Translations under genes and position numbers: made by a program
Shown: positions 1-8,784 of the stretch, one piece after another
How the letters are laid out: the number at the start of each line of letters is the position of its first letter
Numbering within the stretch: the first letter of the stretch is position 1
Source: Xanthomonas sp. Leaf131
GTDB lineage: Bacteria; Pseudomonadota; Gammaproteobacteria; Xanthomonadales; Xanthomonadaceae
DNA: 64,000 bases
Reading direction: 5' to 3'
Assembly: GCF_001423495.1 (NCBI RefSeq)
Contig: NZ_LMOG01000018.1
Coordinates: 237,255-301,254, forward strand
The notes under the pieces: model-generated
What the model was told of the DNA's origin: nothing
The model's database searches: none
Seen by the model: the letters and a program-made list of their open reading frames with translations, nothing else

Positions 1-777
1 ACCGGCAGCGCTGGCGGCACCGGCTACGGCAACTGGACCCCATCGCAGACGCCACTGGGCCTGCGCGTGGATGAAGCGCGCGCGGCCTACAGCGCGCTGT
101 ACGCACCGCCGTCCAGTGGCGCACAGCAGCAGTCCGGGGCGATGCAGACCTTCTCCGGCAGCGGCTTGCCGGCAACCTCGCAAGACAGCGGTGTGCCGCC
201 GCTCGGGTATGCGGTCGCGCAATTGCACGGCATCTACATCCTGGCCGAGAACGCCGAAGGCTTGATCGTGGTGGACATGCATGCCGCACACGAACGCATC
301 GGCTACGAACGGCTCAAGAACGCCCACGACAGCATCGGGTTGCACGCGCAACCGCTGTTGGTGCCGATGACGCTGGCGGTGGGCGAGCGCGAAGCCGACA
401 CCGCCGAGCGCGAAGCCGACACGCTGGCCAGCCTGGGGTTCGAGATCACCCGCGCCGGCCCGCAATCGCTGCACGTGCGCAGCATTCCCGCGCTGCTGGC
501 CACTGCCGAACCGGAAGCGCTGCTGCGCGATGTGCTGGGCGACCTGCGCGAACACGGTCAGAGCCGCCGCATCGCCACCGCGCGCGACGAGTTGCTGTCG
601 ACCATGGCCTGCCACGGTGCGGTACGCGCGAATCGGCGCCTCACCGTGCCCGAAATGAACGCACTGCTGCGCGATATGGAAGCCACCGAACGCTCCGGCC
701 AGTGCAACCATGGCCGACCGACCTGGGCTCGGTTTACGCTGAGCGAAATCGATCGTTGGTTTCTCAGGGGGCGTTGA
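1..777 (+). CDS. mutL: DNA mismatch repair protein MutL, C-terminal part (5' end outside window)
   Basis: The reading frame is open from base 1, so only the last 258 residues are present: part of the variable linker and the whole C-terminal dimerisation domain. MutL couples MutS mismatch recognition to strand incision. The fragment carries D-M-H-A-A-H-E-R from its residue 92, matching the DQHA(X)2E(X)4E metal motif of MutL proteins with endonuclease activity, and C-x-H-G-R-P near residue 235, a second conserved C-terminal motif. A 21-base tandem duplication at 385-426 repeats the peptide EREADT in frame. The stop overlaps the start of the next gene (TGATG), suggesting coupled translation. Confidence 0.95.
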   Translation, partial: TGSAGGTGYGNWTPSQTPLGLRVDEARAAYSALYAPPSSGAQQQSGAMQTFSGSGLPATSQDSGVPPLGYAVAQLHGIYILAENAEGLIVVDMHAAHERIGYERLKNAHDSIGLHAQPLLVPMTLAVGEREADTAEREADTLASLGFEITRAGPQSLHVRSIPALLATAEPEALLRDVLGDLREHGQSRRIATARDELLSTMACHGAVRANRRLTVPEMNALLRDMEATERSGQCNHGRPTWARFTLSEIDRWFLRGR

Positions 778-1715
778 TGGCTGTGTTGCACAGGGGGAAG
801 CGCTGGCTGCTCGGCATGCTGGTGCTCATGACGCTGGCCGGCTGCGGCAAGGATGCGCCGCCGCCAGCCGCGCCAGTGGCACTGGACAAGACCTTTCTCG
901 CCGACAACGCCGCCTGGCGCGAAGCCCGTCTGGCAGAGCTGCGTGCGCCAGACGGCTGGACCAGCCTGGTCGGTCTGCACTGGCTTTCGCTGAAGGCGCA
1001 TTACATCGGCAGCAGCGCCGACAGCGGCATCAAGCTGGCAGTCGGGCCGCCCAAGATGGGCATGGTGTCCATCCAGGTTAAAACGGTCTGGTTCGTGCCC
1101 GAACGCGGCGCAGCGTTGAGCGTCGATGGCAAACCGCTGACCGGCAGGATCCGCTTCCAGTCCGATCGCGATCCGCAGCCCACCTTGATCCATTTCGATG
1201 ACGGCAAGGGCGTGTTGAGCCTGATCCAGCGTGGCGACCGCGATGCATTGCGGGTCAAGCATGCCGATGCGCCATCGCGCACCGGCTTTGCCGGTCTGGA
1301 CTATTGGCCGGTCGATCCGTCCTGGCGCATCACCGCGCGCTATGTGCCCAACGATGTGGGCAAGACCATCGCCATCGTGGATATCGTCGGCATCAGCAGT
1401 GAGCAGGCGAACGCTGGCGCACTGGAATTCGAACGCGACGGCAAGCCGTACCGATTGGAGACCATCGGCGAACCAGGGCGGCCGATGTTGGTGGTATTTG
1501 CCGACCGCACCAGTGGACACGGCAGCTATCCGGCCGGACGTTTTATGGAGCTGGACGCGCCCGATGCTTCGGGGCATGTGGTGGTCGATTTCAATCGTGC
1601 CTTCAATCCGCCGTGCGCGTTTACGCCATTCGCGACCTGCCTGCTGCCGCCGCCGGAAAACCGGATCGACCTGGCCGTGTCGGCGGGCGAGAAGGCTTAC
1701 AAGGTGCCGCACTGA
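777..1715 (+). CDS. DUF1684 family lipoprotein
   Basis: A 312-residue protein whose ATG shares a base with the mutL stop. It begins with a short basic stretch, a hydrophobic segment and the lipobox L-A-G-C (Cys23), so it is predicted to be a lipoprotein. The body (WxxLVGLHWL near the start, a DYWP motif, and a C-terminal FNPPCAFTPFATCLLPPPEN region) is typical of DUF1684 proteins, whose biochemical role is not established. It sits tightly between mutL and a GumN-like gene, but the sequence gives no functional link to repair. Family call is confident; function unknown. Confidence 0.85.
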   Translation: MAVLHRGKRWLLGMLVLMTLAGCGKDAPPPAAPVALDKTFLADNAAWREARLAELRAPDGWTSLVGLHWLSLKAHYIGSSADSGIKLAVGPPKMGMVSIQVKTVWFVPERGAALSVDGKPLTGRIRFQSDRDPQPTLIHFDDGKGVLSLIQRGDRDALRVKHADAPSRTGFAGLDYWPVDPSWRITARYVPNDVGKTIAIVDIVGISSEQANAGALEFERDGKPYRLETIGEPGRPMLVVFADRTSGHGSYPAGRFMELDAPDASGHVVVDFNRAFNPPCAFTPFATCLLPPPENRIDLAVSAGEKAYKVPH

Positions 1716-1731
1716 CGTGGAGAAAACCGAC

Positions 1732-2697
1732 GTGGTAAAGACGAGCGCGCGAACCCGACTTGCAACATGGTGCAGCGGCGCACTGATCGGACTGGCGCTG
1801 TGGAGCGGAGCGGTGGCACCGACCTGGGCACGTGCCGGCGGCGAGGCGGCGGCGGGACCGCCGGTGCCGTTGTTGTGGAAGGTCGATGGCAAGGGCGGCA
1901 CGTTGTATCTGCTGGGCTCGTTCCATGTGCTCAAGCCCAGCGATTATCCGCTGTCGCCGGACGTCATGCAGGCCTTCGCCAAGGCCGACCGGCTGGTGTT
2001 CGAACTACCGCCATCGGATGCGCAATCGCCCGAGTTGGCCGGCCGCATGCTGCAGGCAGCACGGCGCAGCGACGGGCGCCGGCTGCAGGATGCACTCGAT
2101 GCGAAGACCTGGCAGGCCTTGAGCGCCTACGCGCGCAAATACGGCATGTCGCTCGATACCCTGCAGCCGCTCGAGCCCTGGTTTGTCGCGCTGACGATCA
2201 GCCTGGCCGAGATGAGCCGGCAAGGCATGGACCCGAACGCAGGTCTGGATCATTACCTGATGGAGCAGGCGCAGGCCAAGGGCAAACCGGCCGATGGCCT
2301 GGAGCGCGTCGAACAACAGATCGCCATGCTCGATGGCATGTCGCCCATCGAGCAGCATCAGTTACTGGAAGAATCGCTGGACGAGGCGGAGGCCACAGAT
2401 CAGGTGCGTCAGCTGCACACCGCCTGGCGCAATGGCGATGTACACACGCTATCTACGCAGATGGCCGAAGACATGCGCCGGCAGTATCCTGCGCTGTATC
2501 AGGACATCAACGTCGAGCGCAACGCGCGTTGGGTGCCGCTGCTGGAGCAACGGCTCGGCAAAGGCAGCGGGACCACGCTGGTGGTGGTCGGTACGCTGCA
2601 TCTGTTGGGTAGCGACGGGGTGGTGGAGCGTCTGCGTGCGCGTGGCTACCACGTGGAGCGGATCTGCTCGGCCTGCACGGCGCAGGCCGGCCGCTGA
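1732..2697 (+). CDS. TraB/GumN family protein
   Basis: About 321 residues. An N-terminal hydrophobic segment (LIGLALWSGAVAPTWARA) looks like a signal peptide. The mature part has the paired family motifs G-S-F-H-V-L-K near the start and G-T-L-H-L-L-G near the end, conserved in TraB/GumN proteins and proposed to be metalloprotease-like or hydrolytic; activity in this subfamily is unproven. GTG at 1732 is chosen because GGAG (1719-1722) lies 9 bases upstream; an in-frame GTG at 1717 is the alternative. It follows the DUF1684 gene by about 16 bases, so the two are probably co-transcribed. Confidence 0.8.
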   Translation: MVKTSARTRLATWCSGALIGLALWSGAVAPTWARAGGEAAAGPPVPLLWKVDGKGGTLYLLGSFHVLKPSDYPLSPDVMQAFAKADRLVFELPPSDAQSPELAGRMLQAARRSDGRRLQDALDAKTWQALSAYARKYGMSLDTLQPLEPWFVALTISLAEMSRQGMDPNAGLDHYLMEQAQAKGKPADGLERVEQQIAMLDGMSPIEQHQLLEESLDEAEATDQVRQLHTAWRNGDVHTLSTQMAEDMRRQYPALYQDINVERNARWVPLLEQRLGKGSGTTLVVVGTLHLLGSDGVVERLRARGYHVERICSACTAQAGR

Positions 2698-2743
2698 TCT
2701 GGCTGCGCCGGGAGCGTGTCGTGCTCCAGCGCAGATTCGTCTG

Positions 2744-3334
2744 TCACCCGCGGTTGCGAGCCTTGCCAGTGGTGCCGGTGTTGCTGGAAGTGCCGTGTGT
2801 CCCGGTTGCCTTGTGTGTCCCGGTGCCCATCGGACCGCTGCCGATGCCAGAAGCGCCTGGCGGTGTCGGCGGCGTGCCAGGGCCACCCGGACGACCGAAG
2901 CCGGCACCGAAGTTGCGCTGGAATTCCTGCCACAACTCCAGGTTGCGCTCGGTCAGCTGATTCATCATCGCCCACGGAGTTTGCCCAAGCAGGTTGCCCA
3001 TCTGCTGGCGGAACTGCTGCTGCTGATCCAGGAACACCTGCATGCTGCGCTCCAGGTAGTTGCCCATGAAGCCCTGCAGCGAGTCGCCGTAGAAACGGAT
3101 GATCTGACTCAGCAACTGGGTGGAGAGCATCGGCTCGCCGTCCTGTTCGCGGTCGGCAATGATCTGCAACAGAACGGCGCGACTGAGGTCTTCGCCACTC
3201 TTGGCGTCGCGTACTTCGAATTCTTCGCCGTCGATGATGAGCTGCCGCACATCTTCGATGGTGATATAGCTGGAAATTTCCGTGTCGTAAAGACGGCGAT
3301 TGGGATACTTCTTGATGATGCGAAGTCCGGCCAT
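2744..3334 (-). CDS. phaR: Polyhydroxyalkanoate synthesis regulator PhaR
   Basis: 196 residues. The N-terminal block (IIKKYPNRRLYDT at about 5-17, then ITIEDVRQLI) is the DNA/PHB-binding domain of PhaR repressors. The middle is Gln-rich and the tail (from about residue 150) is low-complexity Gly/Pro/Thr. Family members bind PHB granules and repress phasin genes and their own gene. phaB lies 158 bases upstream on the same strand, supporting a polyhydroxybutyrate role. The ATG at 3334 has only a weak ribosome site; GTG at 3349 (adding VSERS) is possible. No PHB synthase is in the window. Confidence 0.92.
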   Translation of the reverse strand: MAGLRIIKKYPNRRLYDTEISSYITIEDVRQLIIDGEEFEVRDAKSGEDLSRAVLLQIIADREQDGEPMLSTQLLSQIIRFYGDSLQGFMGNYLERSMQVFLDQQQQFRQQMGNLLGQTPWAMMNQLTERNLELWQEFQRNFGAGFGRPGGPGTPPTPPGASGIGSGPMGTGTHKATGTHGTSSNTGTTGKARNRG

Positions 3335-3432
3335 GGAACGTTCACTCACAACGATAGTGCGCGCAGGATGGCGCACCGCAACAGCGCTTGCAACAGCAAA
3401 AAGCCTTATTTTCTGAAGCGGACACCTGAAAA

Positions 3433-3490
3433 TTGTTGCGCAGCATGATTTTTAAGGGAATTTCATGCTGCGCCGCAAAGTTGCAGCAAA
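3433..3490. promoter_or_regulatory. Inverted repeats between phaB and phaR: possible PhaR operator or phaB terminator
   Basis: An exact 11-base inverted repeat (GCGCAGCATGA at 3438-3448, TCATGCTGCGC at 3463-3473, 14-base spacer) extends with TTG/CAA at its ends. A separate TTGCAGCAA lies at 3481-3489. TGC/GCA-rich inverted repeats are reported as PhaR targets in other bacteria, and the site lies just upstream of phaR. It could equally fold in the phaB transcript as a terminator-like hairpin. Function is inferred. Confidence 0.45.
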
Positions 3491-3492
3491 CG

Positions 3493-4233
3493 TTACCAGC
3501 CCATGTGATGGCCGCCGTTGATGTCAAGGTTGGATCCGGTGATCCAGGCGGCCTCTTCTGCGACCAGAAATGCCACCGCATAGGCGATCTCTTCCGGGCG
3601 ACCCAGCCGCCCGGTGGGGATGTCGGCAACGATCTTGGCGCGGACTTCTTCCGGCACCGCCATCACCATATCGGTGGCCACATAGCCCGGCGACACGGTG
3701 TTGACGGTGACCCCGAAGGCCGCGTTTTCGCGTGCCAGCGAGATGGTGAAGCCATGCATGCCGGCCTTGGCGGCGGCGTAATTGGCTTGCCCGTACTGGC
3801 CCTTCAATCCATTGATGGAGCTGATCTGGATCACCCGACCCCAGCCGCGCTTGCGCATGCCTTCGATCACCGGGCGGGTGACGTTGAAGACCGAATTGAG
3901 GTTGGTGTTGATGACCTCGTGCCACTGCTCGGCCATCATGCGATGGAAGGTGGTGTCGCGGGTGATGCCGGCGTTGTTGACCAACACTTCGATCGGCCCC
4001 AGCGAGGCTTCCACCTCTTCGACCAGGGCGCGCGCGTGATCGGAGGAGGCCACGTCGCCGCGAAACAAGGCGAACTCGTAGCCTTGCGCCTGCATGCGCT
4101 GCTGCCATGCGCGGGCCTTTTCCTCGGTGCGGAAGTTGCTGGCGACCCGATGCCCCTGGTCGGCCAGACGCTTGCAGATGGCGGTGCCGATGCCGCCGGT
4201 GCCGCCGGTGACCAGTACGACGCGAGATGTCAT
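3493..4233 (-). CDS. phaB: Acetoacetyl-CoA reductase (SDR family)
   Basis: 246 residues, full length for the family. Reduces acetoacetyl-CoA to (R)-3-hydroxybutyryl-CoA, the monomer for polyhydroxybutyrate. The short-chain dehydrogenase fold shows the nucleotide-binding TGGTGGIG at 9-16, NNAG at 86-89 and the catalytic Ser139-Tyr152-Lys156. The Ser-x12-Tyr-x3-Lys context (SSINGLKGQYGQANYAAAK) is closest to PhaB/PhbB rather than FabG. It lies upstream of the PHB regulator phaR on the same strand, which supports the assignment. A general 3-oxoacyl-ACP reductase is the alternative. Confidence 0.9.
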   Translation of the reverse strand: MTSRVVLVTGGTGGIGTAICKRLADQGHRVASNFRTEEKARAWQQRMQAQGYEFALFRGDVASSDHARALVEEVEASLGPIEVLVNNAGITRDTTFHRMMAEQWHEVINTNLNSVFNVTRPVIEGMRKRGWGRVIQISSINGLKGQYGQANYAAAKAGMHGFTISLARENAAFGVTVNTVSPGYVATDMVMAVPEEVRAKIVADIPTGRLGRPEEIAYAVAFLVAEEAAWITGSNLDINGGHHMGW

Positions 4234-4314
4234 GACGACTCCAATGAACAGATGGTAGGCGGGTGGGACGCGGACACTGGCGCCGCGCCCGGTTGCCGGT
4301 GCTGGGGCGCAATT

Positions 4315-5214
4315 CTAGTCACGCTGGCGCTGTGATGCGCGTCTGTTGACGTCCAGGCTGTGGTGGCGGGGCAGCAACGATGGCGAAAAATGCTGCACGG
4401 CATGCTGCAGCAGCGTGTCCACCGCTGCATGGCGTGGCAATGCCGTCGGGAGCTGGCCCAGTGCAGCCCAGACGGCGTGCAGGGCCGGCAGCGGGTCGGC
4501 GTCGTCCAGCGCGGGCGCGTCGTGCGACTTGGACAGCTTGCGGCCGTCGCCATCCAGGATCAGCGGCAGGTGCAGATAGCGCGGCTGCGGCAGGCCCAGG
4601 GCGCGCTGCAGCAGTCGCTGGCGTGGGGTCGAGTCGAGCAGGTCGGCGCCGCGCACGACATCGGTGATGGCTTGCGCGGCATCGTCCACCACCACCGCCA
4701 GTTGGTAGGCCCAATACCCATCGGCGCGGCGCAGCACCACATCGCCGACCTCGGCATACACGTCCTGCACCACGCGCCCCTGCAACGCGTCGTCGAAGCT
4801 CACCGACGGCTGTGGCGGCACCCGCAGGCGCACCGCGCGGCGCTCGCCCAGCGGCGCCACGCAGGCGTGGTGGACACCGCCCATGCCGGCAAGATCGGCG
4901 CGGCTGCAGCTGCATTCGAACGCCAGCCCGGTCTCCAGCAACGTGGTCAGGGCGGCGCTGTACTGCGTGTCGCGATCGGACTGGTACATCACCGGGAGGT
5001 CCGAAGTCAGCCCGAATGCGGCGAGCGTACGCAACTGCTGTTCGGAGGCGCCTGGCTCGGCACGCGGCGGGTCGATGTCTTCGATACGCACGCACCACTC
5101 ACCGCCGGCATGCCGCGCAAGCAGCCAGCTGCCGAAGGCCGCCAACAGCGAGCCGAAGTGCAGGGGGCCGGTGGGGGAGGGCGCGAAACGGCCGCGGTAG
5201 GTAGGGGATGACAT
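4315..5214 (-). CDS. gluQ: Glutamyl-Q tRNA(Asp) synthetase
   Basis: 299 residues, a GluRS paralogue without the anticodon-binding domain. It attaches glutamate to queuosine at position 34 of tRNA(Asp). The class I signature appears as [10 protein letters not shown] (13-22) and the KMSKS loop as KLSKS (226-230). C101-x-C103 and C118 fit the zinc site of the family. The length (about 300 against about 470 for GluRS) distinguishes it from a true glutamyl-tRNA synthetase. It is separated from phaB by about 80 bases and is divergent from htpX. Confidence 0.92.
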   Translation of the reverse strand: MSSPTYRGRFAPSPTGPLHFGSLLAAFGSWLLARHAGGEWCVRIEDIDPPRAEPGASEQQLRTLAAFGLTSDLPVMYQSDRDTQYSAALTTLLETGLAFECSCSRADLAGMGGVHHACVAPLGERRAVRLRVPPQPSVSFDDALQGRVVQDVYAEVGDVVLRRADGYWAYQLAVVVDDAAQAITDVVRGADLLDSTPRQRLLQRALGLPQPRYLHLPLILDGDGRKLSKSHDAPALDDADPLPALHAVWAALGQLPTALPRHAAVDTLLQHAVQHFSPSLLPRHHSLDVNRRASQRQRD

Positions 5215-5313
5215 GGGCAGCTGAATCGTCGGTCAGATGCTTGCTTGATTTCAAGCGCCGACGGCCGCAAATCCGCTGCAGTTCATCGAACGCATGAGTG
5301 GAGCGACTGCGCC

Positions 5314-6189
5314 ATGTTCAACCGTCTTTTCCTGTTTCTTCTGACCAATTTCGCGGTGCTGATGCTCGCCGGCATTGTCATGTCGGTGCTGGGCGTCAAT
5401 CCCGCGCAGATGAGTGGCCTGTTGGTGATGGCGGCCGTGTTCGGCTTCGGCGGCTCGTTCGTCTCATTGCTGTTGTCCAAGTTCATGGCCAAGCGCAGCA
5501 CCGGCGCGCAGGTGATCAGCGAGCCGCGCACGCCCACCGAGCGCTGGCTGCTGGAGACCGTGCGCCGTCAGGCCCAGGCGGCCGGCATCGGCATGCCGGA
5601 AGTGGCGATCTACGACGGCCCGGAGATCAACGCCTTCGCCACCGGTGCCAACCGCAACAACGCGTTGGTGGCGGTGTCCACCGGCCTGCTGCAGCACATG
5701 AGCCAGGACGAGGCCGAAGCGGTGCTGGGCCATGAAATCGCGCACGTCGCCAACGGCGATATGGTCACCATGGCGTTGCTGCAAGGCGTGCTCAATACCT
5801 TCGTGATCGTGCTGGCGCGGGTGGTCGGCGGGGTCATCGACGGCGCCATCTCCAACAATCGCGAAGGCGGTCGCGGCTTTGCGTACTACATCATCGTGTT
5901 CGCGCTGGAGATGGTGTTCGGCTTGTTTGCCACCATGATCGCGATGTGGTTCTCGCGCCGCCGCGAGTTCCGTGCCGACGCCGGTGGTGCGCAATTGGCC
6001 GGGCGCGGCAAGATGATCGCCGCGCTGGAGCGCTTGTCGCTCAATCACGGCCAGAACACCTTGCCCTCGCAGGTACAGGCGTTCGGCATCTCCGGTGGGG
6101 TGGGTGACGGCTTGCGTCGTCTGTTTCTGAGCCACCCGCCGCTGACCGAGCGCATCGCTGCGCTACGCGCCGCGAACGGCACTGCGTGA
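5314..6189 (+). CDS. htpX: Protease HtpX (membrane zinc metalloprotease, M48B)
   Basis: 291 residues. Two N-terminal transmembrane segments (about 5-25 and 35-55) precede the M48 catalytic domain with HEIAH at 140-144 (zinc ligands and catalytic Glu) in [12 protein letters not shown] further hydrophobic pair lies around 155-215, and FRADAGGA supplies the downstream Glu/Asp region. HtpX degrades misfolded inner-membrane proteins, with the active site in the cytoplasm. The ATG at 5314 begins the conserved [12 protein letters not shown]; an upstream in-frame ATG at 5245 adds a non-conserved stretch and is rejected. Confidence 0.95.
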   Translation: MFNRLFLFLLTNFAVLMLAGIVMSVLGVNPAQMSGLLVMAAVFGFGGSFVSLLLSKFMAKRSTGAQVISEPRTPTERWLLETVRRQAQAAGIGMPEVAIYDGPEINAFATGANRNNALVAVSTGLLQHMSQDEAEAVLGHEIAHVANGDMVTMALLQGVLNTFVIVLARVVGGVIDGAISNNREGGRGFAYYIIVFALEMVFGLFATMIAMWFSRRREFRADAGGAQLAGRGKMIAALERLSLNHGQNTLPSQVQAFGISGGVGDGLRRLFLSHPPLTERIAALRAANGTA

Positions 6190-6281
6190 TAAGGCTGCGC
6201 TGCTCTGCCCATTGTCTGAAGTGGCTGGTCAGCGGATAGAGCGGTAGTAGAGCCTCTGATTTGCGCCCTGGCTGCAGGGCC

Positions 6282-6380
6282 CTTGCCCGCCCACCATCGC
6301 GGGACACGCTGCAAGTACGTCCCGTAAGCTCTTACGCGGCATCCATGCCGCGTAAGGTCCCGCGACGGTGGGCGGGCAAG
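6282..6380 (+). repeat. Palindromic repeat unit A1
   Basis: A 99-base element bounded by CTTGCCCGCC and GGCGGGCAAG. Inside are CATCGCGGGAC and its arm GTCCCGCGACG around a central GCGGCATCCATGCCGC. Nearly identical units lie at 19593-19692, 20076-20175 and 33475-33566, and in reverse orientation at 35828-35926. Confidence 0.9.
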
Positions 6381-6437
6381 GACCTCTCGTGATGGTCGGT
6401 GTGCATGGCTTTGAGTAAAGCAGTCAGCAAACTTTCT

Positions 6438-6546
6438 GGTGCGGTGTCCTCACCGATTGCGGGACCGTGTGGCGGCATGGATGCCGCTACCGAGCCCCCA
6501 TGGACGGGTTCACGGCGTGTCCCGCGAACGGTGAGGGCACCGCGCC
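6438..6546 (-). repeat. Palindromic repeat unit B1 (diverged, opposite orientation to A1)
   Basis: Begins GGTGCGGTGTCC and ends GGGCACCGCGCC. Its interior (CGGGACC, then GCGGCATGGATGCCGC, then CGTGTCCCGCGA) aligns with the reverse complement of unit A, so A and B form an inverted pair. A second full B copy is at 19829-19936 and a shortened one at 33683-33718. Confidence 0.8.
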
Positions 6547-6597
6547 CTCGACTCACCTAGCTTTGATTGTTGGTCTTTCGCTTGCCTCGGCAAGGCC

Positions 6598-8667
6598 TCA
6601 GCCGAACTCGTAGTTCATCAACGGCCCGGTGGGTGCGACGAAATCGCCTTGCACATAGTCCACACCTGCGCTGAAGAAGCTGCTCATCGACTGCGCATCG
6701 GCCACGAATTCGGCCACGGTGAGAATGCCGGCCGGTTGCGCGCGCGAGGTGATCTCGCGGATCTTCTCCTGGCTTTCGCGGGCCGAAGCGACCTCGCTGG
6801 TGATGCCGCGATCGAGCTTGAGAAAAGCCGGCTGGAAATGCGCCAGCAACTGGAACGAATCCAGGCCCGAGCCGAATTGCTCCAGCCCGACCTTGCAGCC
6901 CATCGCCGACACCGACGCCAGAAACTGCTGGGCATTGCGCAGATGCGTAAACACCTTCGATTCGGGTGTCTGCAGCCACAAGCGCTCGCCCGGCACGCCG
7001 TACACCGCCAGTTGCTCGCGAATGGTGTCGATCATCTGCGGGTCGGAGAACGAGTTCGGACCGATGCGCACCAATAGATGCGTCTTGTGCCCGGCGCGTT
7101 GCCGCTCGCCGAGCTGGCGGATGGCGCGGGCCACCACCCAACGGTCGATCTCGGTGATCAGGTCGTGCTCTTCGGCGATGGCGATAAACGCGTTCGGCGA
7201 CATCATCTCGCCGTTGCGTTCCAGACGCAGGAACGCCTGATACAACTCCACCGGCTCGCCCTGCAAATTGAGCACCGGCTGGTAGTGCAGCGAGAAGCCA
7301 TCGCCGACCAGCGCGTCGCGCAGCTGTTCCACCCAGCGTTCGATGCGTTCTTCTTCGGCGCGGTCGGAGGCCGCAGGGTCGTAGATGCTGACCGCATTGC
7401 CGCCGAGTTCGGCCGTGGTGCGTACCGCCTCGGTGCCGCGGTTGAGCACCTGGCCGATGCTGGCGATCTTTTCGCCAATCTGCACGCCGCCAATGCTCAC
7501 CGTCACAGTGGCCGAGCGCGCGCCGATGCTGAACACATGTTGCGCAAATGCATCGCGCACCATCTCGGCCAGCGCGTGGGTCCGGGCGTAATTGCCATCC
7601 ATCAGCAACGCGAAGCTGTGCTCGCCGAAGCGCGCCGCGACCACGCTGTCATCCAGTACGCTGGCCACGTGCGCGGCGAGTGCGGCGATCAAGGCATCGG
7701 CCGAATCCAGGCCGATCTCGGGCAGCAGGCGCGCGTAGTGGTCCGGCTCGATCAGCAGGAAGCCGGACTGACCTTCGCTGCGTCCAGCCTGTGCCACCGC
7801 CTGTTCCAGCGCGACCATGAAGGTTGGCCGGTTGAGCAGGCCGGTGACCTGATCGCGCTGACGCAGGCCTTCCACTTCGCGCGCCAGTTCGGGATCGAAC
7901 TCTTCGCGACGCCGGAACACCACCTGGATGCACGGCTCGCCTTCATAGGTGGCGGTGGCGAACTCCATCGTCGCCGGGAAGGTGTCGCCTTCCAGACGGC
8001 GTGCGTCGACCTTGTACTGCGCCGGCGGCGGTTCGCCCTTGGACAGCGACTTGAGCAGTTGCTTGAAATCGTCGACGTACTGCGCAGCGATCATGTCCAG
8101 CAACGACACGCCCTCGACATCCTCGAACGACTCGAAGCCGAACATGTCCAGATACGCCTCGTTGGCACGGATATGCATGCCTTCGTGCACGTAGGCGATC
8201 GGGTCACGCGAGGAGGCGATCAGGGCGTCGCAACGCCGCTCGGTTTCGCGCATCTGCGCTTCGATGCGGCGCAATCCGCGGCGCGCCTGCAGGTCGGCCC
8301 ATTCCGAGCGCACCAGCGCCAGCAGGTGCTCCGGCCGATGCCGCAGCACGATGGCGCGAATGCCGTGCGAAGCGGCCTCGACCACTGCATTTTCTTCGAT
8401 CCGCTCGGCCAGCAGAATGATTGGAATGTCCTTACCGCTACCGGCGATCTGCTGCTGCAGCGCGCTCATTGGAATCTGCAGCGCTTGGCCGTGCAAGGCC
8501 AGATCGATCTGGCCGGACAACATGCTGGCGAGCTCTTCCGGTGTCTGCGGCCGCGATGGACGCACTGCGATGCCGCCGTTGCGCAACGCGGTCACGATCG
8601 CCTCCGCGCCCTCGACACTGTCGTCGACGATCATCAAGCGGAGGGTGAGATCTTTACCTTTCTGCAT
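6598..8667 (-). CDS. fimX: FimX-like c-di-GMP effector (REC-like, PAS, degenerate GGDEF and EAL)
   Basis: 689 residues. Domain order: response-regulator-like N-terminus (about 8-130, starting LRLMIVDDS), PAS domain (about 145-270), degenerate GGDEF (about 275-430, with RFGEHSF where active enzymes have GGDEF) and degenerate EAL (about 440-680, with QAF in place of EAL and LEQFGSG in place of DDFGTG). The lost catalytic motifs point to a c-di-GMP receptor rather than an enzyme. This architecture and length match Xanthomonas FimX/Filp, which binds c-di-GMP through the EAL domain and contacts a PilZ protein to control type IV pili and virulence. It converges on htpX across a repeat-filled gap. 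Confidence 0.88.
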   Translation of the reverse strand: MQKGKDLTLRLMIVDDSVEGAEAIVTALRNGGIAVRPSRPQTPEELASMLSGQIDLALHGQALQIPMSALQQQIAGSGKDIPIILLAERIEENAVVEAASHGIRAIVLRHRPEHLLALVRSEWADLQARRGLRRIEAQMRETERRCDALIASSRDPIAYVHEGMHIRANEAYLDMFGFESFEDVEGVSLLDMIAAQYVDDFKQLLKSLSKGEPPPAQYKVDARRLEGDTFPATMEFATATYEGEPCIQVVFRRREEFDPELAREVEGLRQRDQVTGLLNRPTFMVALEQAVAQAGRSEGQSGFLLIEPDHYARLLPEIGLDSADALIAALAAHVASVLDDSVVAARFGEHSFALLMDGNYARTHALAEMVRDAFAQHVFSIGARSATVTVSIGGVQIGEKIASIGQVLNRGTEAVRTTAELGGNAVSIYDPAASDRAEEERIERWVEQLRDALVGDGFSLHYQPVLNLQGEPVELYQAFLRLERNGEMMSPNAFIAIAEEHDLITEIDRWVVARAIRQLGERQRAGHKTHLLVRIGPNSFSDPQMIDTIREQLAVYGVPGERLWLQTPESKVFTHLRNAQQFLASVSAMGCKVGLEQFGSGLDSFQLLAHFQPAFLKLDRGITSEVASARESQEKIREITSRAQPAGILTVAEFVADAQSMSSFFSAGVDYVQGDFVAPTGPLMNYEFG

Positions 8668-8784
8668 GCGCGGCTCCCGAGAGACGGCTCTAAATACACG
8701 AAGGGGTCGGATGCGTCCATGTGTGTGGACAAGGCCGCATCCGGGGTGAGACTTGTGCCACGTTTCTGCGCTCCAGCATACGGC

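Larger units (their letters stand above)
6190..6597. other. Gene-free 3' interval between htpX and fimX, mostly repeat
   Basis: About 400 bases between two converging genes. It holds one complete inverted pair of the ~100 bp palindromic repeat (units at 6282-6380 and 6438-6546). Short frames across the repeat have no support as genes. Confidence 0.8.

Noticed and set aside
6041-6556. Short frames across the repeat after htpX
   Set aside because: They translate palindromic repeat DNA; similar peptides (e.g. with PRWWAGKG) recur at other copies, showing the repeat, not a gene.
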